From Streptomyces sp. V1I1 (GTDB lineage Bacteria; Actinomycetota; Actinomycetes; Streptomycetales; Streptomycetaceae), in assembly GCF_030817355.1 (NCBI RefSeq), contig NZ_JAUSZH010000001.1, positions 806,001-870,000 on the forward strand: 64,000 nt of DNA. The letters run 5' to 3'. A program made the translations under genes and the position numbers. The notes below the pieces were generated by a model. That model had not been told where the DNA came from, did not search any database, and saw only the letters and a program-made list of their open reading frames with translations. Within the stretch, counting starts at the first letter, position 1. Each line of letters begins with the position of its first letter. This document shows, piece by piece, positions 46,148 to 55,722 of this stretch.

Positions 46148-47454
46148 CCGAAGACCTCCGGCGCCGCGCCCTCGATGCGCTGACCGCCGCCCGAGCCCGT
46201 ACGGCCACGCTCACCTCGTGCGTCGACGACCATGAACTGACCGCCCAGCACTCTCCGCTGATGTCCCCGCTGGTCTGGGACCTGGCCCACATAGGCAACC
46301 AGGAGGAGCAGTGGCTGTGGCGCACCGTCGCCGGGCGTGAGGCGCTGCGGCCCGAGATCGACTCCGTCTACGACGCCTTCGAGCATCCGCGTGCCCTGCG
46401 GCCAACGCTGCCGCTGCTCGCCCCTGCCGAGGCACGCGTGTACGCATCCGACGTACGGGGCCGGGTCCTCGACGTCCTCGACCGCACCCCGTTGGAGGGC
46501 GGGCCGCTGGTCGACGCCGCCTTCGCCTTCGGGATGATCGCCCAGCACGAACAGCAGCACGACGAGACGATGCTCATCACCCACCAGCTGCGCAAGGGCC
46601 CGGCCGCGCTCACCGCGCCCGAGCCGCCGGGCGGCAGCGCGCGGGGCCTGCCTGCCGAGGTCCTGGTGCCGGGCGGCCCGTTCACCATGGGCACATCGAC
46701 CGAGCCGTGGGCGCTGGACAACGAACGGCCCTCGCACCAGCGTGTCGTGCCGCCGTTCTTCATCGACACGGTGCCGGTGACCTGCGGCGCGTACCAGGCC
46801 TTCATCGAGGACGGCGGCTATACGGACCCCCGCTGGTGGGCGGCCGATGGCTGGGACCAGATCCGACAGCACGACATCGGCGCACCGCTGTTCTGGCGGC
46901 GCGAGGGCGGGCAGTGGCTGCGCCGCCGCTTCGGGGTGACCGAGCCGGTGCCCGCCGACGAGCCGGTGCTGCATGTGAGCTGGTACGAAGCCGATGCGTA
47001 CGCCCGCTGGGCGGGGCGGCGGCTGCCCACCGAGGCCGAGTGGGAGAAGGCCGCCCGCCACGATCCCGACTCGGGCCGCTCCCGCCGCTTCCCGTGGGGC
47101 GACGAGGATCCGGCGCCGGCACACGCCAACCTCGGCCAGCGCCATCTGCGGCCCGCCCCGGTGGGCAGCTATCCGGAGGGTGAATCGGCGCTCGGCGTAC
47201 GGCAGTTGATCGGCGATGTGTGGGAGTGGACGTCGAGCGACTTCCTGCCCTACCCGGGGTTCGCCGCCTTCCCCTACCGGGAGTACTCCGAGGTGTTCTT
47301 CGGCAGTGCGCACAAGGTGCTGCGCGGCGGTTCGTTCGCCGTCGACGCGGTGGCCTGCCGTGGCACGTTCCGCAACTGGGACCTGCCGGTGCGCCGGCAG
47401 ATCTTCGCCGGGTTCCGCACGGCGCGGGACGCGGCTCCCGGGGAGGCGTCGTGA
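46144..47454 (+). CDS. egtB: ergothioneine sulfoxide synthase EgtB
   Basis: A 436-residue non-haem iron enzyme joining gamma-glutamyl-cysteine (or cysteine) to hercynine with O2. The N-terminal DinB domain carries the three-His iron site: His49 (VWDLAHIGNQEEQW), His135 and His139 (IAQHEQQHDETML). The C-terminal FGE-sulfatase domain follows (VPGGPFTMGTS, LPTEAEWEKAAR, FRNWDLPVRRQIFAGFR). The start is set by the ATGA overlap with egtA. Confidence 0.95.
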   Translation: MTEDLRRRALDALTAARARTATLTSCVDDHELTAQHSPLMSPLVWDLAHIGNQEEQWLWRTVAGREALRPEIDSVYDAFEHPRALRPTLPLLAPAEARVYASDVRGRVLDVLDRTPLEGGPLVDAAFAFGMIAQHEQQHDETMLITHQLRKGPAALTAPEPPGGSARGLPAEVLVPGGPFTMGTSTEPWALDNERPSHQRVVPPFFIDTVPVTCGAYQAFIEDGGYTDPRWWAADGWDQIRQHDIGAPLFWRREGGQWLRRRFGVTEPVPADEPVLHVSWYEADAYARWAGRRLPTEAEWEKAARHDPDSGRSRRFPWGDEDPAPAHANLGQRHLRPAPVGSYPEGESALGVRQLIGDVWEWTSSDFLPYPGFAAFPYREYSEVFFGSAHKVLRGGSFAVDAVACRGTFRNWDLPVRRQIFAGFRTARDAAPGEAS

Positions 47455-47519
47455 GCGCGCGGACGGCGCTCCGCGCGCCGCTGCCGGGACGCCTGCTCTG
47501 CCGAGGGGGCGAGCGCTGA
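47451..47519 (+). CDS. 22-codon mini-ORF bridging egtB and egtC
   Basis: It begins with a GTG overlapping the egtB stop (GTGA) and ends with a TGA overlapping the egtC start (TGATG). It encodes a short Arg/Leu-rich peptide. It is probably a coupling device rather than a functional protein. Confidence 0.4.
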   Translation: MSARTALRAPLPGRLLCRGGER

Positions 47520-48274
47520 TGTGCCGCCATATCGCCTTCCTCGGACCCGAACTGCCGCTCGGGCAACTGCTGGTCGAGCCCGCCCACGGCCTGTTCCGGC
47601 AGTCCTGGGCGCCTCGTCACCAGCGGTACGGAACCGTCAACGCCGACGGATTCGGCGTCGGCTGGTACGCCGAGGGGGATCCGGTGCCCGCCAGATACCG
47701 GCGGTCGGGCCCCATCTGGGCGGATCTCTCCTTCACCGATCTCGCCCGGGTGGTCCGCAGCGGGGCCGTGCTCGCGGCCGTCCGCGACGCCACCGTGGCC
47801 GGCGCGGACGGTGAGGCGGCGGCCGCACCATACGCCGCCGGGCCCTGGCTGTTCAGCCACAACGGTGCGATCAGGGGCTGGCCCGCCACACTGGCTCCGC
47901 TCGCGCTGTCGCTGCCCGCCGCCGAACTGCTGTCGCTGGAGGCGCGCTGCGACTCCGCGCTGCTGTGGGCGCTGGTGCTGCACCGGCTGCGCGACGGCGA
48001 CGAGATGGGCCAGGCGCTGGCCGACACGGTCCGCGAGGCCGCCGAGGCGGCGCCGGGATCCCGGCTCAATCTGCTCCTCACCGACGGCGAGACGATCGCG
48101 GCGACGGCGTGGGGCGACACCCTCTGGTATCTCGCCGAGCCCGGCCGCCGCACGGTCGTGGCCTCCGAGCCGTACGACGACGATCCCCACTGGCGCGAGG
48201 TTCCCGACCACACCCTGCTGGCCGCGACCCGCACCGATGTCCTGCTGACCCCGCTCAAGGAGCCCACTGCGTGA
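47519..48274 (+). CDS. egtC: gamma-glutamyl-hercynylcysteine sulfoxide hydrolase EgtC
   Basis: A 251-residue class II (Ntn) amidohydrolase with Cys2 as nucleophile after removal of Met1 (MCRHIAFLGPELPLGQLL). It also has RYGTVNADGFGVGWYAEGDP, WLFSHNGAIRGW and LNLLLTDGETIAATAWGD. It removes the glutamyl group from the EgtB product. The end overlaps egtD as GTGA. Confidence 0.95.
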   Translation: MCRHIAFLGPELPLGQLLVEPAHGLFRQSWAPRHQRYGTVNADGFGVGWYAEGDPVPARYRRSGPIWADLSFTDLARVVRSGAVLAAVRDATVAGADGEAAAAPYAAGPWLFSHNGAIRGWPATLAPLALSLPAAELLSLEARCDSALLWALVLHRLRDGDEMGQALADTVREAAEAAPGSRLNLLLTDGETIAATAWGDTLWYLAEPGRRTVVASEPYDDDPHWREVPDHTLLAATRTDVLLTPLKEPTA

Positions 48275-49233
48275 GCCCGTTCCTGCTGACCCGCACCCTG
48301 CCCGAGGACGCCACGGATGCCGCTCTGCGCGCCGATGTGCTGCACGGGCTGACCCGTACGCCCAAGGAACTGCCGCCCAAGTGGTTCTACGACGCCCTGG
48401 GCAGCGAACTCTTCGAGGAGATCACCCGGCTGCCCGAGTACTACCCGACCCGTGCCGAGCGGGAGATCCTCGTCGCCCGCGCTCCCGAGATCGCCGCCGC
48501 GACCGGTGCACGCACCCTGGTGGAGCTGGGCTCGGGATCCTCTGAGAAGACCCGGCATCTGCTGGACGCACTGCCCGCGCTGGACAGCTATGTGCCGGTC
48601 GATGTGAGCGAGAGCGCGCTGACCGGCGCGGCCGAGGGGCTGCTCGCCGAGCGTCCAGGGCTGAATGTCCACGCTCTGATCGCCGACTTCACCCGCGGTC
48701 TCGCGCTGCCCGGCACGCCGGGACCGCGGCTGGTCGCGTTCCTCGGCGGCACCATCGGCAATCTGCTGCCCGCCGAGCGCGCGGTGTTCCTGCGTTCCGT
48801 GCGGTCGCTGCTGGACCCCGGCGACGCGCTGCTGCTGGGGACGGATCTGGTGAAGGACGAGGAGGTCCTGGTCAGGGCGTACGACGACGCGTCGGGGGTG
48901 ACGGCCGCGTTCAACAAGAACGTGCTGTCCGTCATCGCCCGGGAGCTGGGCGCGGACGTCGACCCCGGCGACTTCGATCATGTGGCTGTTTGGGACCGGG
49001 AGCAGGAGTGGATCGAGATGCGGCTGCGGGCGCGCTCCGCGCTGACCGTGAAGATCCCCGAGCTGGATCTGGCGGTGTCCTTCGAAGCGGGCGAGGAGAT
49101 GCGTACGGAGGTGTCGGCGAAGTTCCGTCAGAAGGGTGTGCGCAGGGAACTGGCGGCTGCTGAACTCGAGTTGACGAAGTGGTGGACGGACACGGAGGGC
49201 AGATTCGCACTGTCCCTCTCGACGGCCAGCTGA
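48271..49233 (+). CDS. egtD: histidine N-alpha-methyltransferase EgtD
   Basis: A 320-residue SAM-dependent enzyme that trimethylates histidine to hercynine. Family motifs: TPKELPPKWFYDALGSELFE, LVELGSGSSEKTRHLLDA (SAM site), YVPVDVSESAL, RLVAFLGGTIGNLLPAERAV and NKNVLSVIARELGADVD. The GTG start overlaps the egtC stop. The last 106 nt are antisense to the end of the convergent acyltransferase gene. The pathway gene for the final C-S lyase step (EgtE) is not adjacent. Confidence 0.96.
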   Translation: MSPFLLTRTLPEDATDAALRADVLHGLTRTPKELPPKWFYDALGSELFEEITRLPEYYPTRAEREILVARAPEIAAATGARTLVELGSGSSEKTRHLLDALPALDSYVPVDVSESALTGAAEGLLAERPGLNVHALIADFTRGLALPGTPGPRLVAFLGGTIGNLLPAERAVFLRSVRSLLDPGDALLLGTDLVKDEEVLVRAYDDASGVTAAFNKNVLSVIARELGADVDPGDFDHVAVWDREQEWIEMRLRARSALTVKIPELDLAVSFEAGEEMRTEVSAKFRQKGVRRELAAAELELTKWWTDTEGRFALSLSTAS

Positions 49234-49997
49234 GCGGCGCGGGCCAGTGAGCGGCGGTCGGGGTGGCTCCCCGCGGGGATGGGCGGCAGCAGCCGGACCT
49301 CCGCGGTGAGCCCGCCGGCCGCCACGACCCGCCACAGGGACGCGGTCAGCGGGTCCTCCCCGACGAACGCGGCCGCTCCGGTGGGCAGATAGTTGATTCG
49401 TACGGGCTGGACGGCGGCGTCGGCGTCCAGCGCGGCCTGGAAGACGGCGTGCCGGAAGCGGCCCTGGGCGCGGCCGCACCAGGTGGAGCCCTCGGGGAAG
49501 GCTATGACGCGGGCGCCGCTGCCCAGCGCGGACGCCATCTCGCGGACGGTGGCGGGCAGCGTACGGAGCCGGTCGCGCTCCAGGAAGAGGGTGCCGCCCC
49601 GGGCGGCGAGCGGCCCGAGCACCGGCCAGCGCCGGATCTCGCTCTTGGCCAGCATCCGTCCGGGCAGGGCCGCCGCGATCAGCGGTATGTCCAGCCAGGA
49701 GATGTGGTTGGCGACGACGAGGGACCCCCGGGGGCCGTACGGCCGGCCGACGACCCGTATGCGTACGCCGAAGGCGCGTACCACCGCACGCGCCCAGCAG
49801 CGGGTCATGGCGTCCCGCACCCGGGTCCCGAGGAGGACGCCGAGCAGCACGGCCACCGGCGCGAAGAGCAGACCCGCGAGCACGGCAAGCGTCCCGGCCA
49901 GCAGCCGGGCGGCGGCCGTGAACGCGCCGGCCGCCGGTCCGTGGTGTGTCGCGCAGCCCCCCGGGGTGCAGGGCGCGCTGGGCAGCCAGACGCTCAT
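49128..49997 (-). CDS. 1-acyl-glycerol-3-phosphate acyltransferase family (PlsC/OlsA-like)
   Basis: A 289-residue membrane-associated acyltransferase. An N-terminal hydrophobic region (LLAGTLAVLAGLLFAPVAVL) precedes the HX4D site VANHISWLDIPLIAAALPG, then SEIRRWPVLGPLAARGGTLF and FPEGSTWCGRAQGRFRHAVF. Its start overlaps the stop of the upstream OlsB-like gene (ATGA), so the pair resembles OlsBA, which makes ornithine lipids: OlsA acylates lyso-ornithine lipid. An AGPAT role is the alternative. The last about 35 residues are encoded antisense to egtD. Confidence 0.85.
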   Translation of the reverse strand: MSVWLPSAPCTPGGCATHHGPAAGAFTAAARLLAGTLAVLAGLLFAPVAVLLGVLLGTRVRDAMTRCWARAVVRAFGVRIRVVGRPYGPRGSLVVANHISWLDIPLIAAALPGRMLAKSEIRRWPVLGPLAARGGTLFLERDRLRTLPATVREMASALGSGARVIAFPEGSTWCGRAQGRFRHAVFQAALDADAAVQPVRINYLPTGAAAFVGEDPLTASLWRVVAAGGLTAEVRLLPPIPAGSHPDRRSLARAAQLAVERDSANLPSVSVHHFVNSSSAAASSLRTPF

Positions 49998-50827
49998 CGC
50001 ACGGGGGCGAGGGAGAGGAAGTGCCGCAGGTAGCGGGGGTTGGTGCGGCGCAGTGAGAGCAGCACGTACAGGTCCGCGACGCCGAAGTCGGGGTCGTGGG
50101 CGGGCGCGCCGCACACCCAGGCGCCGAGCCGCAGATAGCCGCGGAGCAGGGCGGGCAGCTCGGTGCGGCCTTCGGAGCGGGTGACGGAGTCGGGGTTCCA
50201 GAGCTTGTGGGGGGTGACCCAGTACTCCTCGGGGGCGAGGTTCTTGGCCTTCACGGTGTCCCAGGTGGCGGCCGCGAGGGTGCCGCCGTCCGCGAGCGGG
50301 ATGGAGCAGCAGCCGGCCAGCCAGGTGTGGCCGGTGCGGGTCATGTAGCGGGCGAGCCCGGCCCAGATGAGGGCGATGACGGCGCCGTTGCGGTGCAGCG
50401 GGTGGACGCAGGAGCGGCCGACCTCGACGAGGTCGTCGCGGATCGGTGCCAGACGGGTGAGGTCGAACTCGGTCTCGGAGTAGAGCCGGCCTGCCACCTT
50501 GGCGCGCTCGGGCGGCAGCACCCGGTAGGTGCCGACGACCTCGCCGGTCTCCGCCTCGCGCACGAGGATGTGGTCGCAGTACGCGTCGAAGGCGTCGATG
50601 TCCAGACCCGGCTCCGGGCCCTCGAGCCTGGCGCCCATCTCACCGGCGAACACCTGGTGGCGCAGGCGCTGCGCGGCCCGTACGTCGTCCTGGTCCCGGG
50701 CGAGGGAGACGACGTAGCGGGGCTGGTCGCCCTCGGCGAGCGGCGTGAGGGCGGGCGCGGGCGCCGAGAACTGCGCGGGGAGGGAAGCGGCGACTGGGGC
50801 GGGGACGACGGTTGGCGATGCGGGCAT
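49994..50827 (-). CDS. GNAT-fold N-acyltransferase, OlsB (ornithine acyl-ACP N-acyltransferase)-like
   Basis: A 277-residue protein of the acetyltransferase-like OlsB group: ARDQDDVRAAQRLRHQVFAG, DIDAFDAYCDHILVREAETG, VVGTYRVLPPERA, EVGRSCVHPLHRNGAVIALI and HTWLAGCCSIPLADGG. OlsB attaches a 3-hydroxyacyl chain to the alpha-amino group of ornithine. Coupled translation with the PlsC-like gene supports a lipid role. The first 35 residues are Pro/Ala-rich. AGGAG precedes the ATG. Confidence 0.85.
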   Translation of the reverse strand: MPASPTVVPAPVAASLPAQFSAPAPALTPLAEGDQPRYVVSLARDQDDVRAAQRLRHQVFAGEMGARLEGPEPGLDIDAFDAYCDHILVREAETGEVVGTYRVLPPERAKVAGRLYSETEFDLTRLAPIRDDLVEVGRSCVHPLHRNGAVIALIWAGLARYMTRTGHTWLAGCCSIPLADGGTLAAATWDTVKAKNLAPEEYWVTPHKLWNPDSVTRSEGRTELPALLRGYLRLGAWVCGAPAHDPDFGVADLYVLLSLRRTNPRYLRHFLSLAPVR

Positions 50828-51005
50828 GACGCTCTCCTGTGCCGGACGGTAGGGGGCGGACCGCGGGTGCGGCGGCCCGGCTCCTTACTTCTTCCGTGGT
50901 CGGCTGGATTCGACATGACCGCCCGGCGGAGAGTGGATGTGCGAAGGCTGAATGCCGGGGAATGCGTGCCGTGACAGAGCACGGAGGGTAGCGAGAGGGG
51001 ACGGC

Positions 51006-52265
51006 TCAGTGAGGCGCGAGGGCCTCGGTGATGCGCGCGGATGCGATCCGCGCCGCGCGCCTGGGCTCCTTGCCCTGCAGAACGGCCGTCATATAGGGCT
51101 TGATCGGGTTGTCGGCCTCGACATCGGCCCACTGCGGCGAGTTGGGCGTCGCCCTGCCCCGCGCGGCGCCGGCGGCCATCGCCGCGGTGCTCTCCTCGCC
51201 CTCGATGACGCCCGCGAGGGTCGTCTTGTTGGGTACGTAGTGCATGGTGCGGGCGAGGTCGGTCTGCCACTTCTCGCCCGCCAGCGCCTTGACGACCTCG
51301 ATCGCGGCGGTCCGCTCGCGCGCCTTCTCGGGCACGATCAGATCGGAGCCGCCGGTGAAGACGGCGCCGGGCGCGGCGGCCGTCTTGCCCGGTACGGCGA
51401 AGAAGCCGAGCTTGCCCTGGAGATCGGGGTTGTTCTTCTCGATGAGGGTCGCGGAGCTGGGCACCGCGATCATCTGGGCGACATTGCCTCTGGCGAAGAC
51501 TTCGGCCTGCGGCGGGGTCTCCTCGTCCGCGTTCTTGGGCCCGCTGCCGTGCGCCTGGAGCTTCTTGTAGAACGCCATGCCGCGCAGCGCCGCCGGGGTG
51601 TCCAGCGCCCCCTGCCATTCGCCGCCCTGGTCGACGGCGAGATCCCCGCCCTCGTCCCAGATGAAGCCGGCGAGGGTGTACCAGTCCTGGCCGGAGAGGT
51701 AGATGCCCTGTGTGCCGCCGCGGTTGAGTCTTTCGGAGTCTTTGAGCCACTGGGCGCGGGTTCTGGGGGGTTGTGTGATCCCGGCGTCGGCGAAGAGGTC
51801 CTTGTTGTAGATGACGACGCGGTTGGCCGCGTACCAGGGAATGCCGTACTGCGAGCCGTTGATGCTGCCCGGTTCGGCGAGTCCTGGCAGCCATTCCTCG
51901 TTGCCGAGGTCCCGCACGGATTCGAGGGTGAGGTCCCGCAGTGCGTCGCTCTCGGCGTACTGGGCGACCTGGGTGTTGCCCACCTCGATGACGTCCGGCG
52001 TCTTCTCGCTCTCCAGCGCGGCGGTGACCTTTTTGCCGATGCCGGTCCACTCCTGGAAGGTGAACTCCAGTCGTATGGAGGGGTTGTCCTTCTCGTAGGC
52101 GGTGGTGAAGCGTTTCAGGAAGTCGTCGGAGACGCTGTCCTTCATCAGCCAGATCCGGACGGTGCGGGTCTCGGGCCCGCCGAGGACGCCGCAGCCGCTG
52201 AGCGTGAGCGCGGACACGAGTACGACTGACAGGATGACGGACAGGTTGTGAGAGCGCTTCTTCAC
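51006..52265 (-). CDS. ABC transporter extracellular solute-binding lipoprotein (family 1)
   Basis: A 419-residue exported lipoprotein. The signal peptide KKRSHNLSVILSVVLVSALT ends in the lipobox LTLSGC. The mature part is a sugar-type solute-binding protein (VRIWLMKDSVSDDFLKRFT, TPDVIEVGNTQVAQYAESDA, YGIPWYAANRVVIYNKDLFA, VFTGGSDLIVPEKARERTAA). No permease or ATPase genes flank it, so it is an orphan that must use components elsewhere. The GTG start has AAGGTG 6 nt upstream; longer forms would bury the signal peptide. Confidence 0.92.
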   Translation of the reverse strand: MKKRSHNLSVILSVVLVSALTLSGCGVLGGPETRTVRIWLMKDSVSDDFLKRFTTAYEKDNPSIRLEFTFQEWTGIGKKVTAALESEKTPDVIEVGNTQVAQYAESDALRDLTLESVRDLGNEEWLPGLAEPGSINGSQYGIPWYAANRVVIYNKDLFADAGITQPPRTRAQWLKDSERLNRGGTQGIYLSGQDWYTLAGFIWDEGGDLAVDQGGEWQGALDTPAALRGMAFYKKLQAHGSGPKNADEETPPQAEVFARGNVAQMIAVPSSATLIEKNNPDLQGKLGFFAVPGKTAAAPGAVFTGGSDLIVPEKARERTAAIEVVKALAGEKWQTDLARTMHYVPNKTTLAGVIEGEESTAAMAAGAARGRATPNSPQWADVEADNPIKPYMTAVLQGKEPRRAARIASARITEALAPH

Positions 52266-52447
52266 GGAGGTCACCTTCGGCGTGGGAGCACGGGAGTGTG
52301 AGCCCGACGTGGGGGGAAGCGCGCTCCGCGCTCGCACGGGTGTGACGGAGTTTGGTCTGTACCAAAGGACCGGTCAAGCCCCGGAAGGTGTGGCGGGGTC
52401 CGGCCGCGGGGCGGACGCGCACCTGGCGTCCGCCCCTTGAAGCGTGA

Positions 52448-53080
52448 TCACTGGCCGGGGACGGTGTCGGCGAGGCCGTTGCCAGGGGCGTAGTGCACCC
52501 AGTCGCGGTCGGCGAGCGCCGCGAGCGCCACCCGGCCGGCCTCGTCGGTGGCGGCCGGGTCGCCGTCGGCGACGACGACCACGAACTCCTCCGTTCCCAG
52601 CTCCCGTACGGGACCGCCCCACGAGCCCGGCGCGGGCCCGACAGCGAGGTCGGCACGGCCCGCGGTCATCGCGTCGACGAGGGCGTCGGTGTGGGCGAAC
52701 TCCAGCAGCCGGATACGAACGCCGGGGTGCTGCTCACGCCAGGCGCGCAGGACCGGCGGCAGCACGCCGAGCGTGACGGAGTACACCGCGGCCACCTGGA
52801 TCTCACCGCCGTCGAGGCCGACGGCACGGCGGGCGGCGGTACGGGCCCGCTCGGCGTCGGCGAGTGCGGCGCGGGCGTGCGGCAGCATGGCACGGCCCGT
52901 CGGCGTCAGCCGGACGGCGCGTGGCAGGCGTTCGAGCAGGGGGCCGCCCGCATCCCGTTCCAGTGCGCGGACCTGGTGGAACAGGGCGGGCTGGGAGACG
53001 TGCAGAAGCTCGGCCGCCCGGGTGAAGGAGCCGGTGTCGACGACGGCGACCAGGTATTCGAGCTGCCGGAGTGTTGCCAT
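52448..53080 (-). pseudogene. LysR-family regulator, truncated at the C-terminus
   Basis: The N-terminal helix-turn-helix is intact (MATLRQLEYLVAVVDTGSFT, RAAELLHVSQPALFHQVRAL), and the first half of the effector domain is present (GEIQVAAVYSVTLGVLPPVL). It stops after GNGLADTVPGQ at 210 residues, whereas LysR regulators have about 300. The second half of the effector domain is gone and unrelated DNA follows. It may still bind DNA but not respond normally. The 260 bp between it and hemC hold no gene I recognise. Confidence 0.7.
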
Positions 53081-53341
53081 GACCAAGGGCTATGGCAGCG
53101 ATGGAAGGCAAGCCCTGGACGTATGAGTGGCGGGCGCTGAGCGCCTGGCCGACGAGGACGCCAATCGCCGTGCCCGCACCGCGCGGCCAGACGTCTTCGA
53201 CCACCTGGTCCCACGGCCGTGGCCGCCCCGCCCGGAATCCCGCACACCCGCCCGAATGGCCCAACCTCCTTGCCGCACCGCCGAGATGGGCGTCGGGTCC
53301 GGTGGAGGGAGTTGCGAGTCCGAGCCTCTATGGTGGATGCC

Positions 53342-54277
53342 ATGTCCACCCCTGAGCTGATCCGCATCGTCTCCCGCGACTCGCCCATGGCGCTCGCCCA
53401 GGTGGAGCGCGTGCGCACCGAACTGGCCGCGCTTCACCCCGGCATCCGCACTGAGGTCGTCCCGGTCAAGACGACCGGGGACAAGTGGATGGGCGACCTC
53501 TCCCTGGTCGAGGGGAAGGGCGCGTTCACCAAGGAGGTGGACGCCGCCCTGCTGGCCGGCGAGGCGGACCTCGCCGTGCACTGCGTCAAGGACGTGCCCG
53601 CCGACCGGCCGCTGCCCGCCGGCACGGTCTTCGCCGCCTTTCTCAAACGCGACGACATCCGCGACGCCCTCATCCATCCCGCGGGGCTCACTCTCGACGA
53701 GCTCCCGGCAGGGACGCGGATCGGCACATCCTCCGTACGCCGCAGGGCCCAGCTCGCCGCCTCCCACCCGCAGCTCGAGTGCGTACCGATGCGCGGCAAC
53801 GCCAACCGCCGCCTGGACAAGCTCGCCCACAGCGAGGCCGACGCGCTGCTGCTGGCCGTTTCCGGCCTCGAGCGCATCGGCCGCACGGATGTGATCGCCG
53901 AGGTCCTCGCGCCCGAGGTGATGTGTCCGCCGATCGGCGCGGGCATCCTGGCCCTCCAGTGCCGCGAGGGCGACACCGACGTGATCGACGTCGTCAGCGG
54001 CCTCGGTGACCCCGACGCCCACCGCGAGGCCACGGCGGAACGTATGTTCCTGCACGTTCTCCAGGGTCACTGCAACAGCCCGATCGCCGGTTACGCCAAG
54101 TCCGAGCGCAGCGGCGATCTCTCCCTGCGCGCCTGCGTGTTCACTCCCGACGGCAAGACGGTCCTCAACGCGCACGAATGGGCCGGCCCTCTCGACCCGG
54201 CCACCCTCGGCACCTCCGTCGCCGTCACCCTCCTCCGCCAGGGCGCACGAGACTTGATCGACTCCATCGCGCACTGA
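53342..54277 (+). CDS. hemC: porphobilinogen deaminase (hydroxymethylbilane synthase)
   Basis: A 311-residue enzyme polymerising four porphobilinogens. Supports: [80 protein letters not shown], and the cofactor Cys in [14 protein letters not shown] (the usual context is GGCQVP). No other haem genes are adjacent, and the divergent Cys context suggests a second, non-operonic copy. An ATG 12 nt upstream (53330) is an alternative start. Confidence 0.88.
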   Translation: MSTPELIRIVSRDSPMALAQVERVRTELAALHPGIRTEVVPVKTTGDKWMGDLSLVEGKGAFTKEVDAALLAGEADLAVHCVKDVPADRPLPAGTVFAAFLKRDDIRDALIHPAGLTLDELPAGTRIGTSSVRRRAQLAASHPQLECVPMRGNANRRLDKLAHSEADALLLAVSGLERIGRTDVIAEVLAPEVMCPPIGAGILALQCREGDTDVIDVVSGLGDPDAHREATAERMFLHVLQGHCNSPIAGYAKSERSGDLSLRACVFTPDGKTVLNAHEWAGPLDPATLGTSVAVTLLRQGARDLIDSIAH

Positions 54278-54283
54278 CACACC

Positions 54284-54304
54284 GAGGCCGGACACGGCCC
54301 GGCC

Positions 54305-54306
<2 letters not shown>
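54284..54306. terminator. bidirectional hairpin between hemC and clpX
   Basis: GAGGCCGG pairs with CCGGCCTC around a 7-nt loop, directly between two convergent genes and touching the clpX stop codon. Confidence 0.65.
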
Positions 54307-55603
<1,297 letters not shown>

Positions 55604-55722
55604 TCGGAAGCGTCCCCTCGCTGGTTACGAGTTGCAATGTCCGGATCATATGACGTCACCATCTGAATGGCGACGGTATCTTGAACCGCGACAGACGGCA
55701 ACACGGCGATGAGTGAGGGGTA

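Noticed and set aside
46144..47454. A second conflict-type FGE protein
   Set aside because: The FGE domain here belongs to EgtB, shown by the DinB three-His iron site and its place in egtABCD.
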